A stretch of DNA of 64,000 bases from an uncultured Lachnospiraceae bacterium (GTDB lineage Bacteria; Bacillota; Clostridia; Lachnospirales; Lachnospiraceae), in assembly GCA_947650155.1 (NCBI GenBank), contig CANSUS010000007.1, forward strand, positions 1 through 64,000, written 5' to 3'. Made by a program: the position numbers and the translations under genes. Under the pieces are notes generated by a model. The model did not search any database. It was not told the DNA's origin and saw nothing but the letters and a program-made list of their open reading frames with translations. The stretch's first letter is position 1, and the number at the start of each line of letters is the position of its first letter. Shown in pieces: positions 62,948 through 64,000 of the stretch.

Positions 62948-63568
62948 ATGTTAGATAGTAAAGGTTTTGATTTATGGTCTGATGGCTATGACAAAAGTGT
63001 TAATTTAAGTGAAGAAGAAAATACATATCCCTTTGCAGGATATAAAGATATATTGGGAAAAATATATCAGACAGTAAGAAACAGCAGCGGAAAAACCATT
63101 TTAGATATTGGATTTGGAACCGGAATTTTATCAAAAAAATTTTATGATGACGGATATACTATTTATGGTATAGACTTTTCAGAAAAAATGATTGAAAAAG
63201 CAAAAGAAAAAATGCCTGCTGCAACATTAATAAAACATGATTTTATAAATGGGCTTCCAGCATCCTTCAAAAATAGAAAATTTGATTTTATTATTTGTAC
63301 TTATGCAATTCATCACTTAGAAGATTCCCAAAAAATAAAATTTATAAAAGAATTATTATCACAATTATCTGATAACAATGCAAAATTACTTATTGGCGAC
63401 GTCGCATTTTCAACGATGGAAGAAATGAAAATTTGTGAAGAAAAAAGCGGGGACGAATGGGATGATGAAGAATTTTACCCTGTAGAAGAAACATTAAAAA
63501 CAGCATTTCCTAATATAAAATTTGAAAAAATTTCATTCTGTTCTGGAATATTTACAGTAACAAAATAA
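62948..63568 (+). CDS. Class I SAM-dependent methyltransferase
   Basis: Cytoplasmic methyltransferase of 206 residues. Motif I is ILDIGFGTGILSKKF, with the acidic residue of motif II in YGIDFSEKMI; motif IV-like FDFIICTYAIHHL follows. The N-terminus FDLWSDGYDKSVNLSEEENTYPFAGYKDIL resembles a group of small Firmicutes methyltransferases of unknown substrate. AAAGGAG precedes the ATG. It is divergent from the GntR-ABC operon. Confidence 0.87.
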   Translation: MLDSKGFDLWSDGYDKSVNLSEEENTYPFAGYKDILGKIYQTVRNSSGKTILDIGFGTGILSKKFYDDGYTIYGIDFSEKMIEKAKEKMPAATLIKHDFINGLPASFKNRKFDFIICTYAIHHLEDSQKIKFIKELLSQLSDNNAKLLIGDVAFSTMEEMKICEEKSGDEWDDEEFYPVEETLKTAFPNIKFEKISFCSGIFTVTK

Positions 63569-63621
63569 CACAAACACACAACATATTAAATGTTTCTATA
63601 CAATCAATATGTCTACAGTCT

Positions 63622-63646
63622 GAAAGAATGCTTTTTGCATTCTTTC
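63622..63646. terminator. Hairpin between convergent genes
   Basis: GAAAGAATGC (63622-63631) and GCATTCTTTC (63637-63646) are perfect 10-bp arms around TTTTT. The T-tract after the stem is weak on both strands (ACTTTATCT on plus), but the position between convergent genes fits a terminator. Confidence 0.65.
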
Positions 63647-63654
63647 ACTTTATC

Positions 63655-64000
63655 TCAAATTTTTATAATATCATTTCTTATTGCAAACACAGCAGCCTGC
63701 GTCCGATCAGAAACCTGTATTTTTTTAAATATATTTGAAATATGATTTTTTACAGTTCGTTCGCTGATATTCAAAGAAACTGCTATTTCTCTGTTAAACA
63801 TACCTTTTGCTACTTTAGCCAAAACTTCTATTTCACGTTTTGTTAATTGTTCAACTTTATCTTTATCTTCATCTTTATTAATTAATCTTGCATTCAATGC
63901 CGGAATAAGACTTGGCTGGATATATTTTTCACCTTCCATAATAGAAAATATAGCCTTCTTCAATTCAGCCGATTCCGAATCTTTTAATATATAACCATTT
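63655..64000 (-). CDS. Response regulator, NarL/LuxR type, C-terminal part (runs off the window)
   Basis: The gene enters from beyond the right edge, so the start is missing. The frame stays open to the edge and reads NGYILKDSESAELKKAIFS there, the end of a receiver domain with its conserved Lys in LKDS. The LuxR-type DNA-binding domain follows: LTKREIEVLAKVAKGMFNREIAVSLN and ISERTVKNHISNIFKKIQVSDRTQAAVFA. An apparent shorter frame from 63963 is only a fragment. A sensor kinase is probably encoded outside the window. Confidence 0.85.
   Translation of the reverse strand, partial: NGYILKDSESAELKKAIFSIMEGEKYIQPSLIPALNARLINKDEDKDKVEQLTKREIEVLAKVAKGMFNREIAVSLNISERTVKNHISNIFKKIQVSDRTQAAVFAIRNDIIKI

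Noticed and set aside
1-64000. CRISPR array
   Set aside because: No set of short regularly spaced direct repeats with unique spacers was seen and no cas genes are present.
59818-64000. Right-hand AT-rich segment as a prophage or integrative element
   Set aside because: It contains a GNAT enzyme, an ABC system and a methyltransferase but no integrase, relaxase or phage genes.

Overview
The window looks like a chromosomal segment of a gut-type Lachnospiraceae (Firmicutes, Clostridia). The inference rests on AT-rich DNA with strong AGGAGG ribosome binding sites, lipoprotein-rich sugar loci whose ABC importers carry no ATPase of their own, a parA-parB-DUF4446-HD-GYP-serS-DUF3881 block, and PTS genes of Gram-positive type. 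Genus and species cannot be fixed from the sequence alone.

Layout. 1-8980: an ArsR-type regulator fused to a jelly-roll-like domain, then a maltodextrin locus (GH13 enzyme, solute-binding lipoprotein, two permeases), a short divergent LacI-type regulator, and a surface lipoprotein whose promoter carries two identical LacI-type operators. 9055-15446: an arabinose-polymer block with cytoplasmic GH51 and GH43, a LamG-like lipoprotein and an orphan solute-binding lipoprotein. 15447-18302: a HTH-TPR regulator beside an ABC exporter, with a 44-codon open frame upstream. 18346-22318: a DUF402 protein and two tandem, mostly identical AAA-like/PD-(D/E)XK genes. 22411-33688: a seven-gene operon with a 1003-residue binding protein, two permease pairs, a DUF5696 protein and an NHL-TPR-YIP1 membrane protein. 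It is divergent from a secreted 920-residue GH51. 36785-38347: a second ABC exporter. 38563-44317: a fructose PTS operon fruR-fruK-fruA-HPr-ptsI. 44430-46239: a membrane-anchored GH43 arabinanase and a small membrane protein. 46414-53583: Lhr-type helicase, PilZ, HD-GYP and CcdA-thioredoxin genes. 53677-59421: tRNA-Arg(CCU), DUF3881, serS, HD-GYP, DUF4446, parB, parA. 59645-59776: two parS sites and two half sites. 59818-64000: an AT-rich accessory end with a GNAT enzyme, a GntR-controlled ABC transporter, a methyltransferase and a truncated response regulator.

How it works together (inference): the left 46 kb is built to capture, trim and import alpha-glucans and arabinose-containing polymers. 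Secreted or anchored enzymes (GH51, GH43) make oligosaccharides, binding lipoproteins and permeases import them, and cytoplasmic GH13, GH43 and GH51 finish the work. All three permease sets lack an ATPase, so they presumably share an MsmX-like ATPase encoded elsewhere. The fru operon supplies PTS uptake of fructose, and its HPr keeps His15 but has Arg at the regulatory Ser46 position.

The most notable signals are the seven-gene importer-like operon, the Ser46-less HPr, an apparently leaderless and truncated LacI gene, the twin operators at 8899-8950, 10-bp-phased repeats around the fruR promoter, and a sharply bounded gene-conversion block in the tandem AAA genes. Family names come from reading motifs by eye; no database search was possible.
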